Below are positions 57,129 through 64,000 of a stretch of 64,000 nucleotides of DNA, in pieces. Made by a program: the position numbers and the translations under genes. Each line of letters begins with the position of its first letter. The stretch's first letter is position 1. The DNA is from Cryptosporangium sp044454545. Its GTDB lineage: Bacteria; Actinomycetota; Actinomycetes; Mycobacteriales; Cryptosporangiaceae. The notes under the pieces are model-generated. The model was not told where the DNA came from. It searched no databases and worked only from the letters and a program-made list of their open reading frames with translations. The stretch is taken from positions 248,001 to 312,000 of the forward strand of contig NZ_JBITDV010000001.1 in NCBI RefSeq assembly GCF_044454545.1. Direction: 5' to 3'.

Positions 57129-58321
57129 GCGTGTTGCGCGCGATGTTCATCGACGACGAGCCGAACATCCTGTCCGGGTTGCGGCGGATGTTGCGGGGGC
57201 AGCGCGGCGAGTGGGAGATGGTGTTCGCGAATTCGGGCCCGGAGGGTCTGGCGTTGATGGACGCGCAGCCGGTGGACGTCCTGGTGTGTGACATGCGGAT
57301 GCCCGGCATGGACGGGGTGGCGGTGATGGCCGCGGTCCGTGAGCGGTTTCCGTCGACGGCGCGGATCATTCTGACCGGGCAGACCGATCGGGAGTCGGTG
57401 ATCGCGGCGCTGGGTCTGACGCAGCGGTTTCTGCTCAAGCCGTGCCGGCCGGAGGACCTGGTGGCGGCGATCGAGCAGGTCGTGGAGGTGCGGCGGGCGG
57501 TCTCGGAGGGGCAGATCCAGGCGTTTCTGGGGTCGGTGCACGCGTTGCCGCGCCCGCCCGCGGTGTATACGCGGATCGTGGAGGTGTCGTCGCGGCCGGA
57601 TTGTGAGGTCGCGGACCTGGTCGAGGTGATCGAGGGGGACATCGCGACCGCGACCGAGGTGCTGAAGCTGGTGAATTCGGGGGTGTTCTGCACGCCGCAT
57701 CCGGTGGACACGCTGGACGGCGCGGTGGTGCTGCTGGGGTTCGACGCGATCCAGGCGCTGGCGCTGGCCAGTTCGGCGTTGCGGTCGGAGGTGCCGGTGC
57801 CGGTGAGTTTCGACCTGGACGCGGTGGCTCACTACAGCACGGTGGTGGCGGCGATGTGCCGGCGGATCGCGGCCGGTGAGGGCGGCGACCGGGGTGGGGT
57901 CAGCGCCGCGTTCCTGTCCGGTCTGCTGCACACGGTGGGTCTGCTGGTGCAGATCGGTGCGAATCCGGCGGGTTGGGAGCGGGTGCGGGAGGCGTCGGTG
58001 GATCCGTGGAGTCAGGCCGCGGCCGAGCGGGAGGCGTTCGCGTGTACGTCGACGCAGGCCAGTGCGTATCTGCTGGGGTTGTGGGGGTTCGCGGAGCCGA
58101 TCGTGCACACGGTGCTGGAGCAGCCGGTGTGCCCGGAGGATCTGCTGGCGACGCCGGCGGCGTGTGCGCTGACGTACGCCCGGGTGCGGGTGGGGTGGCC
58201 GGGTGCGGCGTTGCCGGAGGACTCGGGGGGTTACCTGACGGCGGAGCGGGCGGCGCGGTGGGACGAGTGGTGCGCGGAGCTGCGGGAGGACGCGGTGGTG
58301 TGGCCGCCGGTCCGCGGTTAG
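57125..58321 (+). CDS. receiver-HDOD response regulator
   Basis: 398 residues starting at the GTG overlapping the kinase stop (GTGA). Receiver: AMFIDDEPNILSGLRRMLRG, VDVLVCDMRMPGMDG, FLLKPCRPEDLVAAI. HDOD: CEVADLVEVIEGDIATATEV, VLKLVNSGVFC, AVVLLGFDAIQALALASSA. The paralogue at 46025 shares these phrases. HDOD output domains act in non-enzymatic signalling, often with cyclic-di-GMP or gliding/motility systems; the target is unknown. Confidence 0.91.
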   Translation: MSVLRAMFIDDEPNILSGLRRMLRGQRGEWEMVFANSGPEGLALMDAQPVDVLVCDMRMPGMDGVAVMAAVRERFPSTARIILTGQTDRESVIAALGLTQRFLLKPCRPEDLVAAIEQVVEVRRAVSEGQIQAFLGSVHALPRPPAVYTRIVEVSSRPDCEVADLVEVIEGDIATATEVLKLVNSGVFCTPHPVDTLDGAVVLLGFDAIQALALASSALRSEVPVPVSFDLDAVAHYSTVVAAMCRRIAAGEGGDRGGVSAAFLSGLLHTVGLLVQIGANPAGWERVREASVDPWSQAAAEREAFACTSTQASAYLLGLWGFAEPIVHTVLEQPVCPEDLLATPAACALTYARVRVGWPGAALPEDSGGYLTAERAARWDEWCAELREDAVVWPPVRG

Positions 58322-58348
58322 TGCTCCGGGTCTGGCACGATCACGCAG

Positions 58349-58810
58349 GTGAGCAGCCGAGAGGATGAGCATCTGCGTGACCTGGTGCGGCTGCGCCGGG
58401 TGAGGGACCGGATCGATCGTGAGTACGCGCAGCCGTTGAACGTGGAGGCGCTGGCGCGTGACGTGCATCTGTCGGCCGGTCATTTGAGCCGGGAGTTCCG
58501 CCGGGCGTACGGGGAGTCGCCGTATTCGTATTTGATGACGCGGCGGATCGAGCGGGCGATGGCGTTGCTGCGCCGGGGTGACCTGAGTGTCACCGAGGTG
58601 TGTTTCGCGGTGGGGTGTTCGTCGCTGGGCACGTTCTCGACGCGTTTCACGGAGCTGGTGGGCGTCCCCCCGAGTGCGTTCCGGAAGGAGCCGTCGGAGA
58701 CCGACGGGATTCCGTCGTGCGTGGCGAAGCAGGTCACCCGTCCGGTCCGGCTGCGTCCGTCATCGGTCACGAATCAAGAAGCGTCGCCGGCCGGTGGCCA
58801 CGTAGCGTGA
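58349..58810 (+). CDS. AraC family transcriptional regulator
   Basis: The 153-residue protein is essentially a lone AraC DNA-binding domain: DREYAQPLNVEALARDVHLSAGHLSREFRRAYGESP, MTRRIERAMALLRRGDLSVTEVCFAVGCSSLGTFSTRF. Its short tail is disordered. It begins 27 bases after the HDOD gene and is followed by VOC and UvrA-like genes, an arrangement seen in other actinobacteria and suggestive of a drug-resistance unit. GTG start. Confidence 0.9.
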   Translation: MSSREDEHLRDLVRLRRVRDRIDREYAQPLNVEALARDVHLSAGHLSREFRRAYGESPYSYLMTRRIERAMALLRRGDLSVTEVCFAVGCSSLGTFSTRFTELVGVPPSAFRKEPSETDGIPSCVAKQVTRPVRLRPSSVTNQEASPAGGHVA

Positions 58811-58815
58811 CCGGC

Positions 58816-59223
58816 ATGGAGATCACGATTTTCAATTCGTTCCTGCCGCAGAACGACCCCGAGGCCGCGATCGCGTTCTACCGGGACGTTCTCGGGTGGG
58901 AGGTGCGCCTGGACGTCGGGTACGGCGACATGCGCTGGATCACGGTGGGTCCGAAGGGCCAGCCCGACACGTCGGTGGTGCTGCATCCGCCGGCGGCGGA
59001 CCCGGGGATCACCGAGGACGAGCGGCGGGTGATCGCGGAGATGATGGCGAAGGGTACGTACGGGGGTCTGAACCTGGCGACGAAGGACGTCGACGCGACG
59101 TTCGCGCAGCTGGTGGAGGCCGGTGCCGAGGTGGTGCAGGAGCCGACCGACCAGCCGTACGGGGTGCGTGACGGTGCGGTGCGTGATCCGTCGGGGAACC
59201 TTCTGCGTATCCAGCAACGATAG
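58816..59223 (+). CDS. VOC (glyoxalase/dioxygenase-like) protein
   Basis: A 135-residue single VOC half: FNSFLPQNDPEAAIAFYRDVLGWEV, TVGPKGQPDTSVVLHPP, then YGVRDGAVRDPSGNLLRIQQ. Such proteins dimerise to make a metal-binding or drug-binding cup, often in bleomycin-type or glyoxalase-like functions. The ATG is 6 bases after the AraC stop. Metal ligands cannot be confirmed from sequence alone. Confidence 0.88.
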   Translation: MEITIFNSFLPQNDPEAAIAFYRDVLGWEVRLDVGYGDMRWITVGPKGQPDTSVVLHPPAADPGITEDERRVIAEMMAKGTYGGLNLATKDVDATFAQLVEAGAEVVQEPTDQPYGVRDGAVRDPSGNLLRIQQR

Positions 59224-59231
59224 GGAGATTC

Positions 59232-61604
59232 ATGAGCGGGCCCCGGAGAGACTCCGACGTCGCGGACAGTCATGACCTGATCCGGGTGGTCGGGGCTCGG
59301 GTGAACAATTTGAAGGACGTCAGCGTCGAGATTCCGAAGCGGCGTCTGACGGTGTTCACCGGGGTGTCGGGTTCGGGGAAGAGCTCGCTGGTGTTCGGGA
59401 CGATCGCCGCGGAGTCGCAGCGGTTGATCAACGAGACGTATTCGACGTTCGTGCAGGGGTTCCTGCCGTCGCTGGCGCGTCCGGAGGTGGACGTGCTGGA
59501 GGGGCTGACGACGGCGATCATCGTCGATCAGCAGCGGTTGGGTGCGGATCCGCGGTCGACGGTGGGGACGGCGACGGACGCGAACGCGATGCTGCGGATC
59601 CTGTTCTCGCGGCTGGGCCGTCCGCACATCGGGTCGCCGCAGGCGTTCTCGTTCAACGTGGCGTCGGTGAGCGGCGCGGGTGCGGTGACGAGGGAGAAGG
59701 CCGGGCGGACGGTGAAGGAGCGCCGGGAGTTCTCGGTGACCGGGGGGATGTGCCCGCGCTGCGAGGGCCGGGGGTCGGTGTCGGACATCGAGTTGTCGGC
59801 GCTCTACGACGAGACGAAGTCGTTGAACGAGGGCGCGATCATGATCCCCGGGTACAGCATGGAGGGCTGGTACGGGCGGATTTTCCGGGGCTGTGGGTAT
59901 TTCGATCCGGACAAGCCGATCGCGAAGTACTCCCGGCGGGAGCGGGACGACCTGCTGTACCGGGAGGCGACGAAGATCAAGGTCGACGGCATCAACCTGA
60001 CCTACAGCGGGCTGATTCCGTCGGTGCAGAAGTCGTATCTGTCGAAGGACGTCGACGCGCTGCAGCCGCACATCCGGGCGTTCGTGGAGCGGATCGCGGT
60101 GTTCCGGACGTGCCCGGAGTGTGCGGGGGCGCGGCTGTCGGAGGCGGCGCGGTCGTCGACGATCGCGGGTGTGAGCATCGCGGACGCGTGCCGGATGCAG
60201 ATCAGTGATCTGTCGGAGTGGGTGGGGTCGCTGGCCGAGCCGTCGGTGGCGCCGTTGCTGGCGTCGCTGCGGGCGTTGCTGGCGTCGTTCACGGAGATCG
60301 GTCTGGGGTATTTGTCGCTGGAGCGGGCGTCCGGGACGTTGTCGGGCGGTGAGTCGCAGCGGGTGAAGATGATCCGGCACCTGGGGTCGGCGCTGACCGA
60401 CGTGACGTACGTGTTCGACGAGCCGACGATCGGGTTGCACCCGCACGACATCCGGCGGATGAACGATCTGCTGGTGCAGTTGCGGAACAAGGGCAACACG
60501 GTGCTGGTGGTCGAGCACAAGCCGGAGGCGATCGCGATCGCCGAGCACGTGGTGGATCTGGGGCCGGGGGCGGGTTCGGCCGGTGGTGAGGTGGTGTTCG
60601 AGGGCACGGTGGAGGCGTTGCGGCGCAGCGGGACGCTGACCGGCCGGCATCTGGACGACCGGGCCCGGTTGAAGGAGTCGGTGCGGGAGCCGTCGGGGGC
60701 GCTGGAGATCCGCGGCGCCGGTACCCACAACCTGGTCGATGTCGACGTGGACGTGCCGCTCGGGGTGCTGGTCGTGGTGACCGGGGTGGCGGGGTCGGGG
60801 AAGTCGTCGCTGATCCACGGGTCGGTGTCGTCGCGTGAGGGTGTGGTGGCGGTGGACCAGACGGCGATCCGCGGGTCGCGGCGGAGTAATCCGGCGACGT
60901 ACACGGGGTTGCTGGAGCCGATCCGGAAGGCGTTCGCGAAGGCCAACTCGGTGAAGCCGGCGTTGTTCTCGCCGAATTCGGAGGGCGCGTGCCCGGTGTG
61001 CAAGGGCGTCGGGGTCATCTACACCGACCTGGCGATCATGGCCGGGGTCGCGACGGTGTGCGAGGAGTGCGAGGGGAAGCGTTTCCGGGCCGCGATTCTC
61101 GACTATCGGTACGCGGCGAAAGACATCAACGAGGTGCTGGGGATGTCGGTGGCCGAGGCGGAGGAGTTTTTCGCCGGTGGTGCCGGGAAGCTGCCGGCGG
61201 CGCACGTGATCCTGTCGCGGCTGGCGCAGGTGGGGCTGGGGTATCTGCGGATCGGGCAGCCGCTCACGACGCTCTCGGGTGGGGAGCGGCAGCGGCTGAA
61301 GCTGGCGACGCGGATGGGTGAGAAGGCCGGGGTGCTGGTGCTGGACGAGCCGACGACGGGTCTGCATCTGGCCGATGTGGAGCAGTTGCTGGGGTTGCTC
61401 GACCGGCTGGTGGATTCGGGGAAGTCGGTGATCGTCATCGAGCACCATCAGGCGGTGATGGCGCACGCGGACTGGATCATCGATCTGGGTCCGGGTGCGG
61501 GCCACGACGGCGGCCGGGTGGTGTTCGAGGGGACGCCGTCGGCGTTGGTGGCCGGCCGGTCGACGCTGACCGGTGAGCACTTGGCGGCGTACGTGGCGGG
61601 CTGA
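59232..61604 (+). CDS. UvrA-like ABC ATPase
   Basis: 790 residues, shorter than UvrA (about 950). It has two ABC modules: Walker A GVSGSGKSSLVFGT and GVAGSGKSSLIHGS, signatures TLSGGESQRVKMIRHLG and TLSGGERQRLKLATRMG, and Walker B-type DEPTIGLHP and DEPTTGLHLA. Zinc-finger pairs MCPRCEGRG and FRTCPECAG, ACPVCKGVG and VCEECEGKR are present. The size and the AraC-VOC neighbours fit UvrA-like drug-resistance proteins (DrrC-like) rather than the repair UvrA. It starts 8 bases after the VOC gene. Confidence 0.91.
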   Translation: MSGPRRDSDVADSHDLIRVVGARVNNLKDVSVEIPKRRLTVFTGVSGSGKSSLVFGTIAAESQRLINETYSTFVQGFLPSLARPEVDVLEGLTTAIIVDQQRLGADPRSTVGTATDANAMLRILFSRLGRPHIGSPQAFSFNVASVSGAGAVTREKAGRTVKERREFSVTGGMCPRCEGRGSVSDIELSALYDETKSLNEGAIMIPGYSMEGWYGRIFRGCGYFDPDKPIAKYSRRERDDLLYREATKIKVDGINLTYSGLIPSVQKSYLSKDVDALQPHIRAFVERIAVFRTCPECAGARLSEAARSSTIAGVSIADACRMQISDLSEWVGSLAEPSVAPLLASLRALLASFTEIGLGYLSLERASGTLSGGESQRVKMIRHLGSALTDVTYVFDEPTIGLHPHDIRRMNDLLVQLRNKGNTVLVVEHKPEAIAIAEHVVDLGPGAGSAGGEVVFEGTVEALRRSGTLTGRHLDDRARLKESVREPSGALEIRGAGTHNLVDVDVDVPLGVLVVVTGVAGSGKSSLIHGSVSSREGVVAVDQTAIRGSRRSNPATYTGLLEPIRKAFAKANSVKPALFSPNSEGACPVCKGVGVIYTDLAIMAGVATVCEECEGKRFRAAILDYRYAAKDINEVLGMSVAEAEEFFAGGAGKLPAAHVILSRLAQVGLGYLRIGQPLTTLSGGERQRLKLATRMGEKAGVLVLDEPTTGLHLADVEQLLGLLDRLVDSGKSVIVIEHHQAVMAHADWIIDLGPGAGHDGGRVVFEGTPSALVAGRSTLTGEHLAAYVAG

Positions 61605-61630
61605 GCCGCTGCCGTCTCCGGTCCCCCCCG

Positions 61631-61644
61631 ATAATGTGCATTAT
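61631..61644. promoter_or_regulatory. ATAATG-TG-CATTAT palindrome
   Basis: A perfect six-base-arm palindrome with a TG centre, very AT-rich. It precedes the TetR-like remnant and probably was its operator. It could still be recognised by a related regulator elsewhere. Confidence 0.4.
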
Positions 61645-61664
61645 GTCAAGTTGAGGGGGCCGGG

Positions 61665-61829
61665 GTGCCCCCCGCCGCGGGTTTCTGGAGCTGCTGCTGC
61701 GCCGGACGCAGGACGCCGACGCTGATCGCGGTGCTCGTGGGTGCGGTGCAGGCGGTGCAGGCGGCCGGTGCGGACCCGGACCGGCGGGCCCGGGTCCTCA
61801 CCGTGCTGCTCGACGGCTTGAAGGCCTGA
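61665..61829 (+). pseudogene. possible remnant of a TetR regulator C-terminus
   Basis: Frame 3 from a GTG at 61665 gives a low-complexity start then TLIAVLVGAVQAVQAAGADP and RARVLTVLLDGLKA, which look like the final helices of a TetR ligand domain. A neighbouring frame reads GFLELLLRRTQDADAD just before, also TetR-like. No DNA-binding domain is found, and the two pieces are out of frame. A palindrome upstream suits a former autorepressed TetR gene. This is a weak call; the sequence is short. Confidence 0.35.
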
Positions 61830-61832
61830 GCC

Positions 61833-62597
61833 TCAGGGCGTGACGAGCGGGATGAGCTGCGGCGGGTGCTCGCCGCCGAGGAAGTCCAGCAGCAGCTGGT
61901 TGACGAGTGCGGGTTTCTCCATCGGCAGGCCGTGCGAGGTGCCGGGCACGACCGCGAGCTGCGCTTCGGCGAGCGTGCGGGTGACGTGTGCGCTGTGCTC
62001 GACGGTGACGAAGTCGCCGTCGCCCTGCATCACGAGGGCGGGCGCGGTGATCCGGGCGAGTTCGTCGGTGGGGATGCCGGTGTCTTCCCGCCACATCCGC
62101 AGCAGTTTGGCGGTGACGGCGTCGAAGTGGCCGGGTCCGTCCGGGGAGAGCGCGGCGTAGGACTCGCGGGCCCAGGCGGTCATCGCGACGGCGTCGGCGA
62201 GCAGCGCCTGCACACCGGGGGCGGCGCCGTCGGGGGTGAAGTACTGGCCGATGAGGACGATCTTCTCGACGAGTTCGGGGCGGTCGATCGCGACGAGCGC
62301 GGCGACCATCGCGCCGTCGCTCCAGCCGACCAGGTGTGCGGCGCTGACGCCGAGGGTGTCGAGGAGGCGGGCGGTCTCGGCGGCCATCAGCCGGTAGGTG
62401 TAGCGGCCGTCGGCGTCGGCGGTGCGTCCGTGGCCGCGCCGCTCGGGGACGATGACCTGGTAGTGCTTCGCGAGGTCGGGGATCTGGGCGGCCCAGGACT
62501 CGGCGGTCGCGAGGCCGCCGTGCAGGAGTACGAGCGGGTCGCCCGTGCCGTGTGTCTCGTAGTAGGTGTTCAGGCCGTCGACGTTCGCGTAGCTCAT
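61833..62597 (-). CDS. alpha/beta hydrolase
   Basis: The 254-residue single-domain hydrolase has LVLLHGGLATAESWAAQIPDL (oxyanion region HGG), HLVGWSDGAMVAAL with the G-x-S-x-G nucleophile (GWSDG), VPGTSHGLP with the catalytic His, and QGDGDFVTVEHSAHV with the likely acidic residue. Cap region contains ALSPDGPGHFDAVTAKLLRM. Esterase, epoxide or lactone hydrolysis are possible. No substrate clue from neighbours. Confidence 0.92.
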   Translation of the reverse strand: MSYANVDGLNTYYETHGTGDPLVLLHGGLATAESWAAQIPDLAKHYQVIVPERRGHGRTADADGRYTYRLMAAETARLLDTLGVSAAHLVGWSDGAMVAALVAIDRPELVEKIVLIGQYFTPDGAAPGVQALLADAVAMTAWARESYAALSPDGPGHFDAVTAKLLRMWREDTGIPTDELARITAPALVMQGDGDFVTVEHSAHVTRTLAEAQLAVVPGTSHGLPMEKPALVNQLLLDFLGGEHPPQLIPLVTP

Positions 62598-62613
62598 GTC
62601 ACGACAACGTACG

Positions 62614-62654
62614 CCGGCCCCACCCGGAGCTGGGGGGCTTCCGGGTGGGGCCGG
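62614..62654 (-). terminator. hairpin terminator
   Basis: CCGGCCCCACCCGG (62614-62627) and CCGGGTGGGGCCGG (62641-62654) pair perfectly around a 13-base loop. It lies between the secreted-protein gene stop (62712) and the hydrolase start (62597), both minus strand, so it ends the secreted-protein transcript. Confidence 0.8.
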
Positions 62655-62711
62655 TTGGCGGGGCCGGCCGTGGTGGGCCGGCCCGCGGTTCAGGCGCGGT
62701 TCAGGCGGAGC

Positions 62712-63107
62712 TCAGTCGCAGTCCTCGGCGCGCAGCACCCAGACGCCGCGGTGGCGCCAGGTGTTGCCCTCCCAGTAGCCGCTGATGTTGTTGCCCCATT
62801 GCGTCTTCCAGTAGCCGCGGTAGCCGGTGCGCAGGAAGTCGCAGTCGTAGTCGTTCCAGTAGCCGCGGTACTCCCCGACCCGGCCGGCCCACTCGCACTG
62901 GCGGCGGCTGCCGAACACGGCGACGATGTCGCCCTCGTCGCCGTCCCAGCCGTAGTACCCGCCGCCGTAGCCGCCGTTGTAGCCGGTGGCGTGGTGGGTG
63001 GCCGGTGCGGCCGCCTGGGCGGTGCCGGCCATGCCGACGACCGCGCCTCCGGTGGCCGCCAGTCCGGCCAGGACCAGAGCCACGGTTCGTGCTGTCTTGC
63101 TTGCCAT
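62712..63107 (-). CDS. small secreted Tyr/Trp/Gly-rich protein
   Basis: 131 residues. A signal peptide (TARTVALVLAGLAATGGAVV through GTAQAA) is followed by a mature region with YNGGYGGGYYGWDGDEG and several WGN/WKT/YWE repeats. Four Cys lie in the mature part, likely in disulfides (RRQCEWAG, DYDCDFL, AEDCD). The pattern looks like an extracellular or cell-wall protein of unknown role. The ATG has GGAGGGG 7 bases upstream. The AT-richer 246-base region above it holds divergent promoters for it and the TetR gene. Confidence 0.75.
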   Translation of the reverse strand: MASKTARTVALVLAGLAATGGAVVGMAGTAQAAAPATHHATGYNGGYGGGYYGWDGDEGDIVAVFGSRRQCEWAGRVGEYRGYWNDYDCDFLRTGYRGYWKTQWGNNISGYWEGNTWRHRGVWVLRAEDCD

Positions 63108-63353
63108 GTACGTCCCCTCCATTGGATGTTTCGGGCAGGGAGTACGAAACCACGTCACATGTGAGGTTTGTGAGAAAACGGTCCTGTGTGGCGTGGCCGG
63201 GCGCGCGCCACGCCCGAGTAATGCCCGTTCGGTGGAGGTCTGTCCCCGTTCGTTCGGTCCATAGAGAACTGGTGAACCTGTGATCCAAGGAATCCGTGTG
63301 ACCGGACGTACCAGTGAGAAACGGGTGGGCAGACCGGACGGAGGCACGGATCC
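63108..63353. other. divergent promoter region
   Basis: No gene is seen in this 246-base gap between the secreted protein and the TetR regulator. It contains short inverted bits such as GTCACATGTGAGG around 63153-63166, with CACATGTG being an 8-base palindrome, a possible regulator site. The TetR protein may act here. Confidence 0.45.
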
Positions 63354-63962
63354 ATGCCGAAACGGGTGGACCATCAGCAACGACGGCGCGAGATCGCGGA
63401 CGCGCTGCTGCGAGTCGTGGGCGTCCACGGCCTGCACGGGATGAGCCTGCGGGAAGTGGCCTCCGAGGCCGGTGTCTCGCTGCGCCTCGTGCAGTACTAC
63501 TTCCCCAGCAAGGAGCAGTTGCTGCTCTTCACCGCCGCGTACCTCAACCGCCGCCTGGCCGAGGAAGCCACGGCGCGGGTCGAGGAGGCCGGTCCGTCGC
63601 CGCGGACGGTCATCGAGGCGACGCTGGCCGCGCTGTTGCCGACCGATCCGGACACGCGCCGGTTCCACCTGGCCCACGCGGCGTTCGCGGTGCTGGCGAT
63701 GACCGACTCCACGATCGCCGCGCAGGCCGTGCTGGCCGGTCCGGACGCCCGCGAGGAACTGCTCGTGCAGCAGTTGCGTATGGTGCTGCGCCCGCCGTCG
63801 GACCCGCGGGCCGAGGCCGTCGGCCTGCTCGCGATGTCGTCCGGGCTGGCCACCAGCGTGCTGGGCGGCTCGCGCAGCGTCGAGGAGGCGCTCGGCGTCC
63901 TGCGCAATCACCTCGACCGGCTGCTGCCGGCCCCGATGCCGGTCCGGGCCGGGAGCTGGTGA
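63354..63962 (+). CDS. TetR family transcriptional regulator
   Basis: 202-residue protein with HTH REIADALLRVVGVHGLHGMSLREVASEAGVSLRLVQYYFPSKEQLL-type helices (tetR_N). The ligand domain contains EEATARVEEAGPSPRTVIEATL and RRFHLAHAAFAVLAMTDSTI. C-terminal TetR_C_6-like region. It is divergent from the secreted-protein gene and may repress it. Effector unknown. ATG 63354. Confidence 0.9.
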   Translation: MPKRVDHQQRRREIADALLRVVGVHGLHGMSLREVASEAGVSLRLVQYYFPSKEQLLLFTAAYLNRRLAEEATARVEEAGPSPRTVIEATLAALLPTDPDTRRFHLAHAAFAVLAMTDSTIAAQAVLAGPDAREELLVQQLRMVLRPPSDPRAEAVGLLAMSSGLATSVLGGSRSVEEALGVLRNHLDRLLPAPMPVRAGSW

Positions 63963-63966
63963 CCGG

Positions 63967-64000
63967 TCAGCGGCGCCGCAGCTGCGCCGCGAGCTCGTCC
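63967..64000 (-). CDS. C-terminal end of a minus-strand gene (partial)
   Basis: On the minus strand the last bases read DELAAQLRRR then TGA at 63967-63969. It is convergent with the TetR gene and five bases from its stop. Too short to identify; the rest lies beyond the window. Confidence 0.5.
   Translation of the reverse strand, partial: DELAAQLRRR

Noticed and set aside
1..64000. tRNA or rRNA genes.
   Set aside because: I saw no cloverleaf with a TTCGA-type T arm and a 3' acceptor in the intergenic gaps and no rRNA-like text; a dedicated covariance-model search (tRNAscan-SE or Infernal) would settle this.

Overview
The window is high-GC actinobacterial DNA: GTG starts are common, third codon positions are G/C, and genes are tightly packed with ATGA/GTGA overlaps. 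It carries a conservon (roadblock/DUF742/GTPase cluster), a SARP-type regulator, an IM-fused PntA/PntB transhydrogenase and an actinobacterial Holin-X/DUF3618 operon. I infer a filamentous actinomycete of the Cryptosporangium/Frankia/Micromonospora type, but no rRNA or tRNA gene is present to fix the genus. I see no CRISPR array, insertion sequence or integrase.

Layout. 1-7.8 kb: end of an upstream gene and its terminator, a wrecked MFS pump, an ECF sigma factor operon with a PEP mutase-family enzyme, a serine hydrolase, a GNAT, a P-loop kinase-like protein, and a frameshifted GGDEF-EAL pseudogene. 7.9-16.6 kb: a membrane Ser/Thr kinase, pntB-pntA, a winged-helix regulator, and a desaturase-phoD pair. 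16.7-28.8 kb: an MMPL transporter, a [3Fe-4S] ferredoxin, a HAD acid phosphatase, the Holin-X/DUF3618 envelope operon, a TspO pseudogene, an alditol oxidase, a Na+/H+ antiporter, FtsH, and a SRPBCC-ArsR pair. 28.9-34.2 kb: topoisomerase IB, a Pth2-like protein, peptide deformylase, and a TetR gene divergent from a DrrAB-type exporter.

34.4-39.7 kb is a six-gene conservon: an HTH protein, sensor ATPase CvnA, CvnB, CvnC, CvnD and a GAF protein. It is probably co-transcribed and ends in a clear terminator. 39.8-45.9 kb: an acyl-CoA dehydrogenase, an EAL-HDOD protein and a HelD/HelR-type RNA polymerase recycling ATPase.

46.0-58.3 kb is the most unusual part. Two related divergent signalling modules flank a SARP regulator, a Cys-cluster/pentapeptide-repeat protein, a small ankyrin protein and malate dehydrogenase. 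Each module pairs a receiver-HDOD protein with a receiver-HD-GYP-like protein whose catalytic HD is replaced by SQ; the second module adds a PAS histidine kinase. With the degenerate EAL-HDOD protein and the GGDEF-EAL pseudogene, the window shows repeated loss of cyclic-di-GMP catalytic residues while the signalling scaffolds are kept. 58.3-64 kb: an AraC-VOC-UvrA-like operon, a TetR remnant, an alpha/beta hydrolase, a small secreted protein, a TetR regulator and the tail of a minus-strand gene. A short intergenic repeat (TAACAAGCCCAKACG) occurs three times between 46.0 and 53.1 kb.
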